11,178 nt of DNA, from contig NZ_JAHDJT010000033.1 in the NCBI RefSeq assembly GCF_023661085.1, positions 1 through 11,178 on the forward strand. Direction: 5' to 3'. The notes under the pieces were generated by a model. It was not told the DNA's origin. It was given only the letters and a program-made list of their open reading frames with translations, and did not search any database. Positions 1-6,419 of the stretch are shown one piece after another. Origin of the DNA: Wolbachia pipientis (GTDB lineage Bacteria; Pseudomonadota; Alphaproteobacteria; Rickettsiales; Anaplasmataceae). Made by a program: the position numbers and the translations under genes. Within the stretch, counting starts at the first letter, position 1. Every line of letters starts with the position of its first letter.

Positions 1-24
1 CCTTATTATTCTGTTCTCTTTCAC
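1..24 (-). CDS. Possible start of a further leftward gene, cut by the window edge
   Basis: A GTG codon at 22-24 (minus strand) opens a frame that stays open to the window edge for eight codons, reading (M)KENRIIR. An AGGA stretch lies about 9 nt upstream, and the stop of the broken membrane-protein gene (36-38) is just before it, as expected for the next gene of a leftward cluster. Eight codons are far too few to identify a product or to prove coding, so this is only a candidate. Confidence 0.22.
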
Positions 25-189
25 ATCTTCTTTCCTTAACTTGACGCGTATGGTTCAGTTATCGCACTAAAAAGTAACATGATAGCTTTGCATGCTATTG
101 GAGCTAAGACAGCTATAGCCAGGGAAGATTTAAGGCTAAGGGCAACTAAGCCTGCTCCGATTCCAAAAGAAATACCAACATGTGCTATA

Positions 190-208
190 AACCCGAACTA
201 TGGATTAG
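190..208 (+). repeat. Left terminal inverted repeat of the 242-bp element
   Basis: This 19-nt end is exactly complementary to 413-431. Homology between the two ends stops immediately inside it (cctgatg here against aaattgg in the inverted right end), so the repeat is precisely delimited. Confidence 0.85.
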
Positions 209-412
209 CCTGATGTAAGCTCCTGAAATTCTGAGTTTTTCTACACTAATTTTAATAGCATAAAATCATTTTTACTTCGGATATTTGTAAGTTACTGATA
301 TTCAACACTTTTCGACCAGCAATTGGTATTAGCAAACTTTCTGTTATGCATGGATTAGTGATCGTATAACTTGCTGATTTTCTATTCTTTTTTTTGATAT
401 TATACCCAATTT

Positions 413-431
413 CTAATCCATAGTTCGGGTT
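413..431 (-). repeat. Right terminal inverted repeat of the 242-bp element
   Basis: This is the exact inverse of 190-208. It supplies a TAG stop (413-415) to the truncated membrane-protein reading frame that enters from the right. A degenerate copy of the same end, with 17 of 19 matches, lies at 8314-8332. Confidence 0.85.
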
Positions 432-646
432 ATAAGAGGTATAACCAGTTTACTAAAGCTATTTTGATCGTATGTATTACAATATGTTTTGTCGAAAGGA
501 ATCTTATCCATAAGCAATAAAACACCAATACCAACATATGCAATTAGTGGGCGCGTAGAACCAATTATTCCCCCTACAATCAAAGGTGATAAAAGGGATG
601 CTAGAATAACAAGAGAAGGAGGCACTGGCATGACGCCCTTGGATGA

Positions 647-1921
647 TTATGTAAAATGCTCCTTCACATAGTTATCAATAATTGTCTTAAATTCTCCAAA
701 GATGTTATTGTCTTGTAAAGTTTTAAAGTATTTGCCGTCTTTATAAACTGCTGAAACGGACTTTTCTCCATATCCTGGTAAGCTGATTCCCAAATTTGCG
801 TGTTTACTCTCTCCAGGGCCATTTACGATGCATCCCATAACAGCAATACTCATGTGCTCCACACCTGGATTTTGTTTCTTCCAGGTCGGCATGCGAATTT
901 TTATGTAATCATTTACTTCTTCAGTTAATACCCGAAAACGATCGCTATTTGTGCGTCCACACCCGGGACATGAGCTGACTTGAGGGTTAAAGTAGCGTAA
1001 ACCTATAGACTGCAATATTTCTTGACATGCTATTACCTCACTAATTCTCGACTCGCCAGGGCGTTGAGTTAAAGAAGCACGTATCGTGTCTCCAATACCA
1101 TTTTGTAATAAGTAAGTAAGCCCTGCCGTAGTATTTATCACGCCTTTGTTGCCCATGCCAGCTTCAGTTAAGCCCAAGTGCAAAGCATAATTGGAAGATT
1201 TTGTAAGCGCTGTGTAAACTGAGATTAAATCTTGCACTTTACTAACCTTACACGAAATGATTATTTTATCCGCGCTGAGGCCAACTTCTTCAGCTTTCTG
1301 TACACTGCTCAGAGCCGACATTACAAGTGCCTTGCGCAATATAACATCAGAAGGTTTTGGATTACTAGACAAGGAGTTCTCATCCATTAATTTTTGTAAA
1401 AGGTACTTATCAAGGCTGCCCCAATTTACTCCAATTCTAATCGGAATGTCGTGCTTTATTGTATACTCTATAACCCTTTCAAATTTTTCGTCACGTTTGT
1501 CGCCAAAGCCTATATTGCCTGGATTTATCCTAATTTTACCCAGCATCCTGATGTTGTCTGGATAATCCTGAACTAGTCTGTCCAGCTCATATTGCCCACA
1601 ACCTACCAGTATCTTACTATCGAAACCTCCTTTATTTACCTCTTCTACTATATAAGGTATTGCTTTTGCTACTTCCTCTGAATTCAAAGCAATTCTTACC
1701 AACTCCGAACCCGCACGCGCTAGTTCTATTACTTCTTTTGCATATTGCTTAGCACTGCTTTTTATGTCGTTAGGATCTATGTGTACACCAAGTGCCATGG
1801 ATTGAACAACTATAGGATTATTTCCACCTATTTTCACTTGTCCAACTTTTACAGTATGAGTCTTATGTCGAGAGGTGGATTCATCACTCAAGTTATAATC
1901 TACCAAATCCTCATTCAACAT
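647..1921 (-). CDS. ispG: 4-hydroxy-3-methylbut-2-en-1-yl diphosphate synthase (IspG/GcpE)
   Basis: IspG is the cytosolic iron-sulfur enzyme that reductively opens methylerythritol cyclodiphosphate to HMBPP, the penultimate step of the MEP isoprenoid pathway, which feeds undecaprenyl phosphate and quinone side chains. The 424-residue length fits the short bacterial two-domain form without the plant-type insert. An N-terminal TIM barrel starts near [17 protein letters not shown] (26-42) and includes [10 protein letters not shown] (129-138) and [10 protein letters not shown] (161-170). The C-terminal domain carries the [4Fe-4S] ligands: Cys318 and Cys321 in SSCPGCGR, and Cys364 in GCIVNGPGE, with the catalytic Glu371. 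The N-terminal region reads [12 protein letters not shown] where many bacteria have VQSMTNT. The gene begins 16 nt after the secreted hypothetical gene and is followed after 15 nt by the membrane-protein gene, so the three are probably cotranscribed. Confidence 0.97.
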   Translation of the reverse strand: MLNEDLVDYNLSDESTSRHKTHTVKVGQVKIGGNNPIVVQSMALGVHIDPNDIKSSAKQYAKEVIELARAGSELVRIALNSEEVAKAIPYIVEEVNKGGFDSKILVGCGQYELDRLVQDYPDNIRMLGKIRINPGNIGFGDKRDEKFERVIEYTIKHDIPIRIGVNWGSLDKYLLQKLMDENSLSSNPKPSDVILRKALVMSALSSVQKAEEVGLSADKIIISCKVSKVQDLISVYTALTKSSNYALHLGLTEAGMGNKGVINTTAGLTYLLQNGIGDTIRASLTQRPGESRISEVIACQEILQSIGLRYFNPQVSSCPGCGRTNSDRFRVLTEEVNDYIKIRMPTWKKQNPGVEHMSIAVMGCIVNGPGESKHANLGISLPGYGEKSVSAVYKDGKYFKTLQDNNIFGEFKTIIDNYVKEHFT

Positions 1922-1937
1922 GTCATTAATGACTAAC

Positions 1938-2564
1938 CTATTTTGCTGTATCAGCTACATTTCCAAATGAATCCGAACCGTTCAAGCTATGTTGCGTTAC
2001 GTTATTTAGATCGGCAATGGAATCACGCGAGCATGTTTTTTTTGATGGAGTGTCTTTTATAGTAACATTTATAGGGGAAATTTTTTTCTCTCGTGTTGTA
2101 GTAGCCTTTTTTTCTTCCTGTCGTTTGCTTTCAAGTTGCTCACCTTCATATTGAGCTTGATCTATGAATACAGCTCCTTTCAGGCGTGCGATGTTGATGC
2201 CATGCTGATTTACCATAGCATCCTCTCCATCGTCGACTATACAAGCTTCCATGTCACTTGGTTTATTATTAAGGAGAGCAATTTTTTTTTCTTTTAATTT
2301 CTTGGCTAGGCTTTCTTTGTCTATGTTAGCATTAGCTCGGCCTTGCAACTTTTTTTTCTTTAGGAGTTCCCTGCGCTTTTCATATAGTCTATATGACTCA
2401 GCAAAATCCTCATCTTCATGAAAGTTTGTACCGCCAGGATTACCTTGTGGTACATATTTCTTACTAAGTTTCACCTTAGATTTAGCTTCAGTATTATGTG
2501 AAACAAAAAGACTAAAACCCAAAAACACTAATATAAATAAAACTTCAGAAAAAATCCTAAGCAT
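1938..2564 (-). CDS. Secreted or periplasmic lysine-rich hypothetical protein, 208 aa
   Basis: I do not recognise this protein. Residues 1-27 look like a Sec signal peptide: a short N-terminus with Arg3, a hydrophobic core [14 protein letters not shown], and a plausible signal peptidase I site after HNTEA. A single N-terminal membrane anchor is the alternative. The mature part is highly charged, with Lys/Glu-rich stretches at 62-73 ([12 protein letters not shown]) and 84-94 ([12 protein letters not shown]) that could form helices or a coiled coil. A less charged patch follows at about 107-140 and a polar, probably disordered Ser/Thr/Asn-rich tail after that. Only two cysteines remain in the mature part. 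It leads the cluster with ispG 16 nt downstream. The start at 2564 is the first ATG in frame and places the signal peptide at the N-terminus; no clear Shine-Dalgarno precedes it. Confidence 0.7.
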   Translation of the reverse strand: MLRIFSEVLFILVFLGFSLFVSHNTEAKSKVKLSKKYVPQGNPGGTNFHEDEDFAESYRLYEKRRELLKKKKLQGRANANIDKESLAKKLKEKKIALLNNKPSDMEACIVDDGEDAMVNQHGINIARLKGAVFIDQAQYEGEQLESKRQEEKKATTTREKKISPINVTIKDTPSKKTCSRDSIADLNNVTQHSLNGSDSFGNVADTAK

Positions 2565-2689
2565 ATGGCGCTATAGTAAATACTGTCTTTTAAAAAATAA
2601 CAATTAACGGACTTTAAGTAAACCAGAATCTTTACTAACTTTATAATGAATGGTGATTTCATAACACAGGCAAGATTTATATTTTTTAT
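2565..2689. promoter_or_regulatory. Divergent intergenic region, probable promoter zone
   Basis: This 125-nt AT-rich gap separates the leftward secreted-protein/ispG cluster from the rightward small ORF, so a leftward promoter is expected here. On the minus strand a TACTAT at about 2571-2576 could be a -10 box, with TTGTTA some 19 nt upstream as a poor -35. The match is weak and the site is not established. Confidence 0.25.
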
Positions 2690-2914
2690 ATGCGTCTTTC
2701 TCGCTTATCTAATTCCTGTTTTCTTTTTATTAATATGCTTCTAAAATATACAGATAACGAAGAAGATAGAGACACTATAAAGAAATTAATGCCCAACAAA
2801 CGTACAGTTTTTATGAGCAAAGACCAAGCTAATAAATTTATAAAGAACACTTTGAAAATTAAGATAGATAGTATTGAACAACTGGGAAATATAGCAGCTG
2901 TAAAAACCGCCTAA
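2690..2914 (+). CDS. Small hypothetical protein, 74 aa
   Basis: An open frame of 74 codons begins at ATG 2690; a second in-frame ATG at 2735 would give 59 residues (MLLKYTDNEEDRDTIKK...). Neither has a clear Shine-Dalgarno, and the frame is open back to a TGA at 2654-2656. The first 15 residues are rich in Leu and Phe, but the remainder is a charged, soluble-looking sequence with likely helices (EEDRDTIKKLM, KDQANKFIKNTLKIKI). That composition looks more like protein than like random AT-rich translation, and it favours the shorter start. No family is recognised. Its TAA (2912-2914) overlaps the murB stop on the opposite strand. Confidence 0.45.
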   Translation: MRLSRLSNSCFLFINMLLKYTDNEEDRDTIKKLMPNKRTVFMSKDQANKFIKNTLKIKIDSIEQLGNIAAVKTA

Positions 2915-3798
2915 TAGCTACCTAAAACCCTTATTTCCCACTCAAGTTCAACGTTAAACTTATCTCTCACTGCATCTCTTACCCTGTTGCCAAGGTTTTC
3001 CAAGTCAGATGCAGTTGCATTATTGTAATTGAGCAGAAAATTACAATGTTTCTTAGAAATTTTAGCTCCACCGTTATCTAACCCTCGACAGCCGGATTTG
3101 TCAATCAATTCCCATGCTTGGTAGTCTTTTGGATTTTTGAATATGCAACCAGCAGTTTTTCCTCTTATTGGTTGGCTTTTGTTTTTTTTATCGATAATTT
3201 CCTTTAGCCTACGCAATATAATCTCGTGCTCTGAACTTACCCCTTTAAATTCAGCTTCAACAAAAATCCACCGTCCTCTTAAATTATGCCCACGGTAAAA
3301 ATAACCCATCTCGTCGCTGGAGAATTCATATAGATTTCCATCCTCTAAGTTCACTGCCTTTATGGATTGCACAACACTTGCGATATCACTATCATACGCA
3401 CCTGCATTCATTTCTAGTCCACCGCCAACTGTACCTGGAATTCCAACCAAAAACTCAAGTCCACTAATTTGTTGTTCCCCGGCAAAGTAAGCGAGATTGC
3501 TAAGTAGCGCAGCGCCACCTGCAACGATGGAATTGCTACCTTTACATTTAATATACGCAAACTCCTTACCCAATTTCACTGTTATGCCTCGAATACCACT
3601 ATCTCGCACTATTATGTTAGATGTTGCACCGATAACGTTAATTGGCAATTCGTTATCTTTAATCAAGCATGTTAAATCTTTAATATCACGTGGTTTAAAC
3701 AACACATCAGCTTGTCCACCGACATTCAACCACGTCATTTTAGACATCGAAACATTATAGCGATAGATTCCACGTACTTTAGGCAAGCTTATAAGCAT
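2911..3798 (-). CDS. murB: UDP-N-acetylenolpyruvoylglucosamine reductase (MurB)
   Basis: MurB is the cytosolic FAD/NADPH enzyme that reduces UDP-GlcNAc-enolpyruvate to UDP-MurNAc, the second committed step of peptidoglycan and lipid II synthesis. At 295 residues it is a type II MurB. The FAD-binding domain contains MTWLNVGGQAD (21-31), VIGATSNIIVRD (55-66) and GLEFLVGIPGTVGGGLEMNAGAY (113-135). The substrate-binding part has GYFYRG (165-170) with the tyrosine usually linked to substrate binding. The proton-donor loop reads KTAGCIFKNP (214-223), with Cys218 where most MurBs have Ser. The C-terminal LEWEIRVLG holds the probable catalytic Glu288. The start codon lies inside the end of hemC (10-bp overlap), implying translational coupling. 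The stop overlaps that of the converging small ORF. Confidence 0.96.
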   Translation of the reverse strand: MLISLPKVRGIYRYNVSMSKMTWLNVGGQADVLFKPRDIKDLTCLIKDNELPINVIGATSNIIVRDSGIRGITVKLGKEFAYIKCKGSNSIVAGGAALLSNLAYFAGEQQISGLEFLVGIPGTVGGGLEMNAGAYDSDIASVVQSIKAVNLEDGNLYEFSSDEMGYFYRGHNLRGRWIFVEAEFKGVSSEHEIILRRLKEIIDKKNKSQPIRGKTAGCIFKNPKDYQAWELIDKSGCRGLDNGGAKISKKHCNFLLNYNNATASDLENLGNRVRDAVRDKFNVELEWEIRVLGSY

Positions 3799-4667
3799 TT
3801 TGATTTCAACTCTAATCCTGCATCCATACCCATTTTTTCTGCATCTTCTGCAAATGAAGTGCGCTCAGTAAAGTATATGTTTTTTTCGTCTGCTAACATA
3901 CAACGAAGATGTAGCATATTCTCACTCACATATTCTGCCAAAGCTGCAAGTGGTGTAAAGCATGAACCATTTACTGTCTTCATGAAGCTACGTTCCGATT
4001 TTGCCCTTATAAAAGACATATTATTATTAATTTTCTCTAAAAGATCGATAATTCTTACATCATTTTTTCGACATTGAATGCAAATTGCCCCCTGCCCTAC
4101 TGCACTTAACATGATTTTTGGTGGTAATACCTCTGTAATTAAGTGATGTTTCTTTAACCTTATGAGACCTGCTTCAGCTAGAATTATTCCATCAAAACTA
4201 TGATTTTGCAATCTAGTTGTCACGTTTCCGCGAAGTGGCACTATATTTATATCTGGTCTGAAATTTAGTAGCTGAACTTTTCTTCTTATTGAGGAAGTTG
4301 CAATCAATGCTCGCTGCGGCAAAGACTCAAGGCTGTCATATTTATTAGAAATAAATGTGTCACATGGACTTAACCTCTCTAAAACACAAGGAATTACTAA
4401 ATCTTTCGAAAAAAATGCAGGGACATCTTTCAGCGAATGAACTGCCATGTCTATATTATTCTCAAGTAGTTCAGTCTCAATTTCTTTGAGGAACAGTCCT
4501 TTGCCTCCTATTTCAGCGAGGTTTGCATTTGCATATTTGTCACCAGAAGTTTTTATTTCAATGATCTCAGCAGATAAGCCAGGAAAAGAGTCCAGCAACT
4601 TTTGTTTTGCCTCTAAGGCTTGAGCAATCGCAAGGCTGCTTCCTCTGGTACCTATTCTGATTAACAT
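3789..4667 (-). CDS. hemC: Porphobilinogen deaminase / hydroxymethylbilane synthase (HemC)
   Basis: HemC polymerises four porphobilinogen molecules into hydroxymethylbilane in the cytosol, a central step of heme synthesis. The family signature is continuous: RIGTRGSSLAIAQA (4-17), EIKTSGDK (37-44), GGKGLFLKEIE (54-64), MAVHSLKDVP (74-83) with the catalytic Asp81, SSIRRK (125-130) with substrate-binding arginines, VPLRGNV (143-149) and LSAVGQGA (187-194). The dipyrromethane cofactor anchor is Cys236 in NGSCFTPLAALAEY. At 292 residues it is slightly shorter than the usual 300-315, with a compact C-terminal domain 3. The start is the only ATG that includes the N-terminal RIGTRGS strand. It overlaps murB by 10 bp and is the first gene of the pair. 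Confidence 0.96.
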   Translation of the reverse strand: MLIRIGTRGSSLAIAQALEAKQKLLDSFPGLSAEIIEIKTSGDKYANANLAEIGGKGLFLKEIETELLENNIDMAVHSLKDVPAFFSKDLVIPCVLERLSPCDTFISNKYDSLESLPQRALIATSSIRRKVQLLNFRPDINIVPLRGNVTTRLQNHSFDGIILAEAGLIRLKKHHLITEVLPPKIMLSAVGQGAICIQCRKNDVRIIDLLEKINNNMSFIRAKSERSFMKTVNGSCFTPLAALAEYVSENMLHLRCMLADEKNIYFTERTSFAEDAEKMGMDAGLELKSKCL

Positions 4668-4724
4668 GTGTGTAGCTATTAAAATTTCTTAGGTGCAGTA
4701 TCCCTAAGCAATGTGACACGAAAT

Positions 4725-4730
4725 ATTATA
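4725..4730 (-). promoter_or_regulatory. Candidate -10 box for hemC-murB
   Basis: A perfect TATAAT on the minus strand lies 57 nt upstream of the hemC start, which would give a leader of about 50 nt. No convincing TTGACA is seen at 16-18 nt spacing, so it rests on the -10 match and position alone, and AT-rich DNA yields such hexamers by chance. Confidence 0.33.
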
Positions 4731-4759
4731 GAATTCAAGTCTGTGATCGCTAGAGTTGC

Positions 4760-4793
4760 ATTATCTGCATTTTATCAGCATACTATAAGGATA
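4760..4793 (+). repeat. Direct repeat, upstream copy (fic promoter region)
   Basis: The segment starting attatctgcattttatcag matches 5962-5995 beyond the fic gene: 25 of 28 positions to 4787, and the shared ggat extends it to 34 with 5 mismatches. It ends 16 nt before the fic start and contains the likely -10 (TACTAT at 4781-4786), with TTGCAT at 4756-4761 as a possible -35 at long 19-nt spacing. The repeat therefore probably includes the fic promoter. Its ATTATCTGC is mirrored by GCAGATATTAT at 4801-4811, an operator-like dyad that overlaps the fic start codon. Confidence 0.65.
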
Positions 4794-4809
4794 ATGTAAT
4801 GCAGATATT

Positions 4810-5898
4810 ATGCCGATAAAGTTTGCACCAAACTATGCAATTACCTCCAAGATTGCTAGCTGTCTTATGAGAATCGAAGCAGCAAAAGAAAAAGTGTTGC
4901 ATTTGCCAATCACTGTATCAATGCTCTCGTCTCTTCGTGAAACTGCACGGCTCTATACCACACACTATTCCACTATGATTGAAGGAAACCGACTTGAGCC
5001 TAAGCAGATTGAAGAGATTTTAAAACATAAAGGTCACTTCCCAAAGTACGAGAGAGATGAAAATGAGGTTAAAGGATATTATGCAGCTTTAACCCAAATT
5101 GAACAATGGGCAGCAAGGGGAATACCTATTACTGAGAAAACTATTCAAACACTACATGCCCTAGTAATGGCAGGTGGAAAATCTCAGGTAAAACCAACCC
5201 CTTATCGAGATGGTCAAAACGTTATTCGTGACAGTCGCACACGTGCAATAATTTATATGCCACCTGAAGCAAAGGATGTGCCAAAGCTCATGGGCAGTAT
5301 GGTAGATTGGATTCGTGACAGTGAACAAGCGCCTTGCCCAATTATTGCAGGTATCGTGCATTATCAATTTGTAACAATTCACCCTTACTATGATGGTAAT
5401 GGTCGTACTGCGAGATTGCTGACTACATTAATTTTACACCTTGGTGGATATGACCTAAAGGGACTTTACTCATTGGAAGAATATTACGCTAAAAATCTTG
5501 GGGCGTATTACGAAGCAATCAGTATAGGTCCATCGCATAACTACTATATGGGACGAGCTGAAGCAGATATTACCAAATGGGTGGATTATTTTGTAGAAGG
5601 AATGGCAAATTCATTTGAGAACGTGTTGCAGCGTATAAATGAAGAAGGGCACAGAACTGATCAGGCTGATCTTATACGTAAGCTTGACCCTAAACAGCGT
5701 AGGGCTCTTGAGCTCTTCGGAGAATTTTCCACTATCACAGCTAGTCAAATAGGCAAATTATTTAATTTTAAACCTCGTACCAGTGCGCAACTTTGTAAAA
5801 AGTGGGTAGAAATGGGATTTATTGAAGTTGTAGACTTTTCCAACAGAGGAAGAAAATACAAGCTTAGCAAGCAATATGAAGATTTGATCTCAGACTAA
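4810..5898 (+). CDS. Fic family AMP-transferase, class II, with C-terminal winged helix
   Basis: Fic proteins transfer AMP or another nucleotide moiety from a nucleotide to a hydroxyl side chain of a target protein. Order of parts: an N-terminal Fic_N helical region (1-100) holding the inhibitory motif S54-T-M-I-E58-G59, which fits (S/T)xxxE(G/N) and marks the class II autoinhibited form; a flap (RDSRTRAIIYMPP, 140-152) for target docking; the Fic motif H191-P-Y-Y-D-G-N-G-R199, intact with the catalytic His; and a winged-helix domain (about 292-355) ending in GRGRKYKL-like sequence. At 362 residues it is full length with no broken motif. No signal peptide is seen. The target is unknown: it could act on the bacterium's own proteins or, if secreted, on host proteins. 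The start lacks a well-placed Shine-Dalgarno (AAGGA is 18 nt upstream). Direct repeats flank the gene. Confidence 0.9.
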   Translation: MPIKFAPNYAITSKIASCLMRIEAAKEKVLHLPITVSMLSSLRETARLYTTHYSTMIEGNRLEPKQIEEILKHKGHFPKYERDENEVKGYYAALTQIEQWAARGIPITEKTIQTLHALVMAGGKSQVKPTPYRDGQNVIRDSRTRAIIYMPPEAKDVPKLMGSMVDWIRDSEQAPCPIIAGIVHYQFVTIHPYYDGNGRTARLLTTLILHLGGYDLKGLYSLEEYYAKNLGAYYEAISIGPSHNYYMGRAEADITKWVDYFVEGMANSFENVLQRINEEGHRTDQADLIRKLDPKQRRALELFGEFSTITASQIGKLFNFKPRTSAQLCKKWVEMGFIEVVDFSNRGRKYKLSKQYEDLISD

Positions 5899-5954
5899 CC
5901 GAAGCATTAATTGAAGAAATCAGAGTTGCTTTGAAAGAGCTATCAAATTCATAA
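5896..5954 (+). other. Out-of-frame coding-like tail after fic
   Basis: Directly across the fic stop, the +2 frame reads RLTEALIEEIRVALKELSNS and then ends at TAA 5952-5954. The peptide is a convincing amphipathic helix, unusual for untranslated AT-rich DNA. It may be the original C-terminus of the Fic protein, detached by a small indel near the TTTGATCT at 5885-5892, or the remnant of another gene. The Fic winged helix already looks complete without it. Confidence 0.35.
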
Positions 5955-5961
5955 ATATAGT

Positions 5962-5995
5962 ATTATCTGCATTTTATCGGTATGCTATACTGGAT
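5962..5995 (+). repeat. Direct repeat, downstream copy
   Basis: This is the partner of 4760-4793, in the same orientation 1.2 kb away. It differs at positions within ATCGGTATGCTATAC, and here the -10-like hexamer is a better TATACT (5986-5991). A matching GCAGATAAT at 6035-6043 mirrors its ATTATCTGC. No gene follows it on the plus strand, so it looks like an orphan promoter copy. Confidence 0.62.
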
Positions 5996-6105
5996 TTCAG
6001 TGTCACGTGCACAGCTGTACGAACATTGCAATTAGCAGATAATTTGCGGGTTTCATCCAAGTCGCCCCTCTTCTTGTCATCCAAGTAGCTGACACTGGAA
6101 TCCAG
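5990..6105. repeat. Interrupted palindrome of Wolbachia intergenic style
   Basis: The outer arms ctggatttcagtgtca (5990-6005) and tgacactggaatccag (6090-6105) pair at 15 of 16 positions. Inside, TCATCCAAGT occurs twice (6053-6062, 6077-6086). The arms and the TCATCCAAGTAGCTGACACTGG wording are like short palindromic repeats scattered through Wolbachia genomes. The arms could form a cruciform or, if transcribed, a long hairpin with an 84-nt loop. The left arm abuts the fic-flanking direct repeat. Confidence 0.65.
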
Positions 6106-6232
6106 GATACTACTTTAGTAATAAATATTTAAGAAATTTACCAAGCGAAAAAAAGGCAAAGAAATCCCGAGTGGCGAGTTTTGACTCTATAATACTTTAA
6201 ATTGGCGCTATAATAATTTACTGACGCTTAGT

Positions 6233-6340
6233 TCAAGCGCGATTTGGCTGAATGTAGAAAAAATGAAAAAGACATGCAGCCGCTATAATTTGATACAATC
6301 CGCCAAAAAATACCCTGAGTTTTTTACTGAATTTTGTCAT
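6233..6340 (-). CDS. Possible 35-aa membrane micropeptide
   Basis: A minus-strand ORF of 35 codons starts at ATG 6338-6340 and ends at TGA 6233-6235. Its N-terminus is basic (MTKFSKKLRV) and is followed by a hydrophobic segment of about 18 residues (FFGGLYQIIAAACLFHFF) and a short polar tail (YIQPNRA), the layout of a single-span membrane peptide. AGG stands 5 nt upstream of the ATG. A promoter-like pair with TTGACA lies 44-80 nt upstream on the same strand. Nothing shows it is translated, and if the region is a dispersed repeat the ORF could be incidental. Confidence 0.33.
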   Translation of the reverse strand: MTKFSKKLRVFFGGLYQIIAAACLFHFFYIQPNRA

Positions 6341-6390
6341 TGAGCCTGCAGATCAAAAACAAGTTTTGAGTTAGAAATACCCTTACTGTT

Positions 6391-6419
6391 GTAATAATGG
6401 GGTTGGCAGAATTTGTCAA
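6391..6419 (-). promoter_or_regulatory. Candidate sigma-70 promoter, orphan, pointing leftward
   Basis: On the minus strand a perfect TTGACA (6414-6419) is followed after 17 nt by TATTAC (6391-6396), four of six matches to a -10. A second TTGACA occurs 22 nt upstream (6436-6441) in a direct repeat of TTTGTCAAG. The site points away from tatC into a gap with no known gene, so its product would be a small RNA or the 35-codon ORF at 6233-6340. Confidence 0.4.

Larger units (their letters stand above)
190..431. mobile_element. Non-autonomous MITE-like insertion, 242 bp
   Basis: The ends are perfect 19-bp inverted repeats: aacccgaactatggattag at 190-208 and its reverse complement at 413-431. ATA (187-189 and 432-434) flanks both sides as the target duplication; TATA is an equally possible reading because the adjoining base can be counted either way. 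The AT-rich interior has no ORF of useful length, so it cannot encode a transposase and would have to be moved in trans by an insertion sequence with matching ends. It sits inside a membrane-protein gene and its removal restores that frame exactly, which fixes the boundaries. I cannot assign the parental IS family from the sequence alone. Confidence 0.8.
36..631 (-). pseudogene. Small multi-pass membrane protein gene interrupted by a MITE-like element
   Basis: Two open segments on the minus strand belong together. The 5' part starts at ATG 629-631 (15 nt after the ispG stop, AAGG just upstream) and codes 66 residues up to codon 434-436. The 3' part, codons 188 down to 39, adds 50 residues and ends at TAA 36-38. 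Deleting the element at 190-431 plus one ATA duplication joins ...KLVIPL to IAHVGISFG... in frame, giving a 116-residue protein. Hydrophobic stretches at about 8-26, 28-42, 62-84 and 86-107 suggest three or four membrane helices, with a polar loop near 42-60. As it stands, the 5' part makes a 72-residue product ending in element-derived TRTMD, and the 3' part has no start codon. I do not recognise the family. Position directly behind ispG suggests cotranscription. Confidence 0.72.

Noticed and set aside
1257..1565. Plus-strand open frame opposite ispG
   Set aside because: It is antisense to a strongly supported enzyme gene and has no recognisable protein character.
6205..6240. GCGCT...AGCGC hairpin
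   Set aside because: The stem has only 5 bp with a 26-nt loop, too weak to call a structure.
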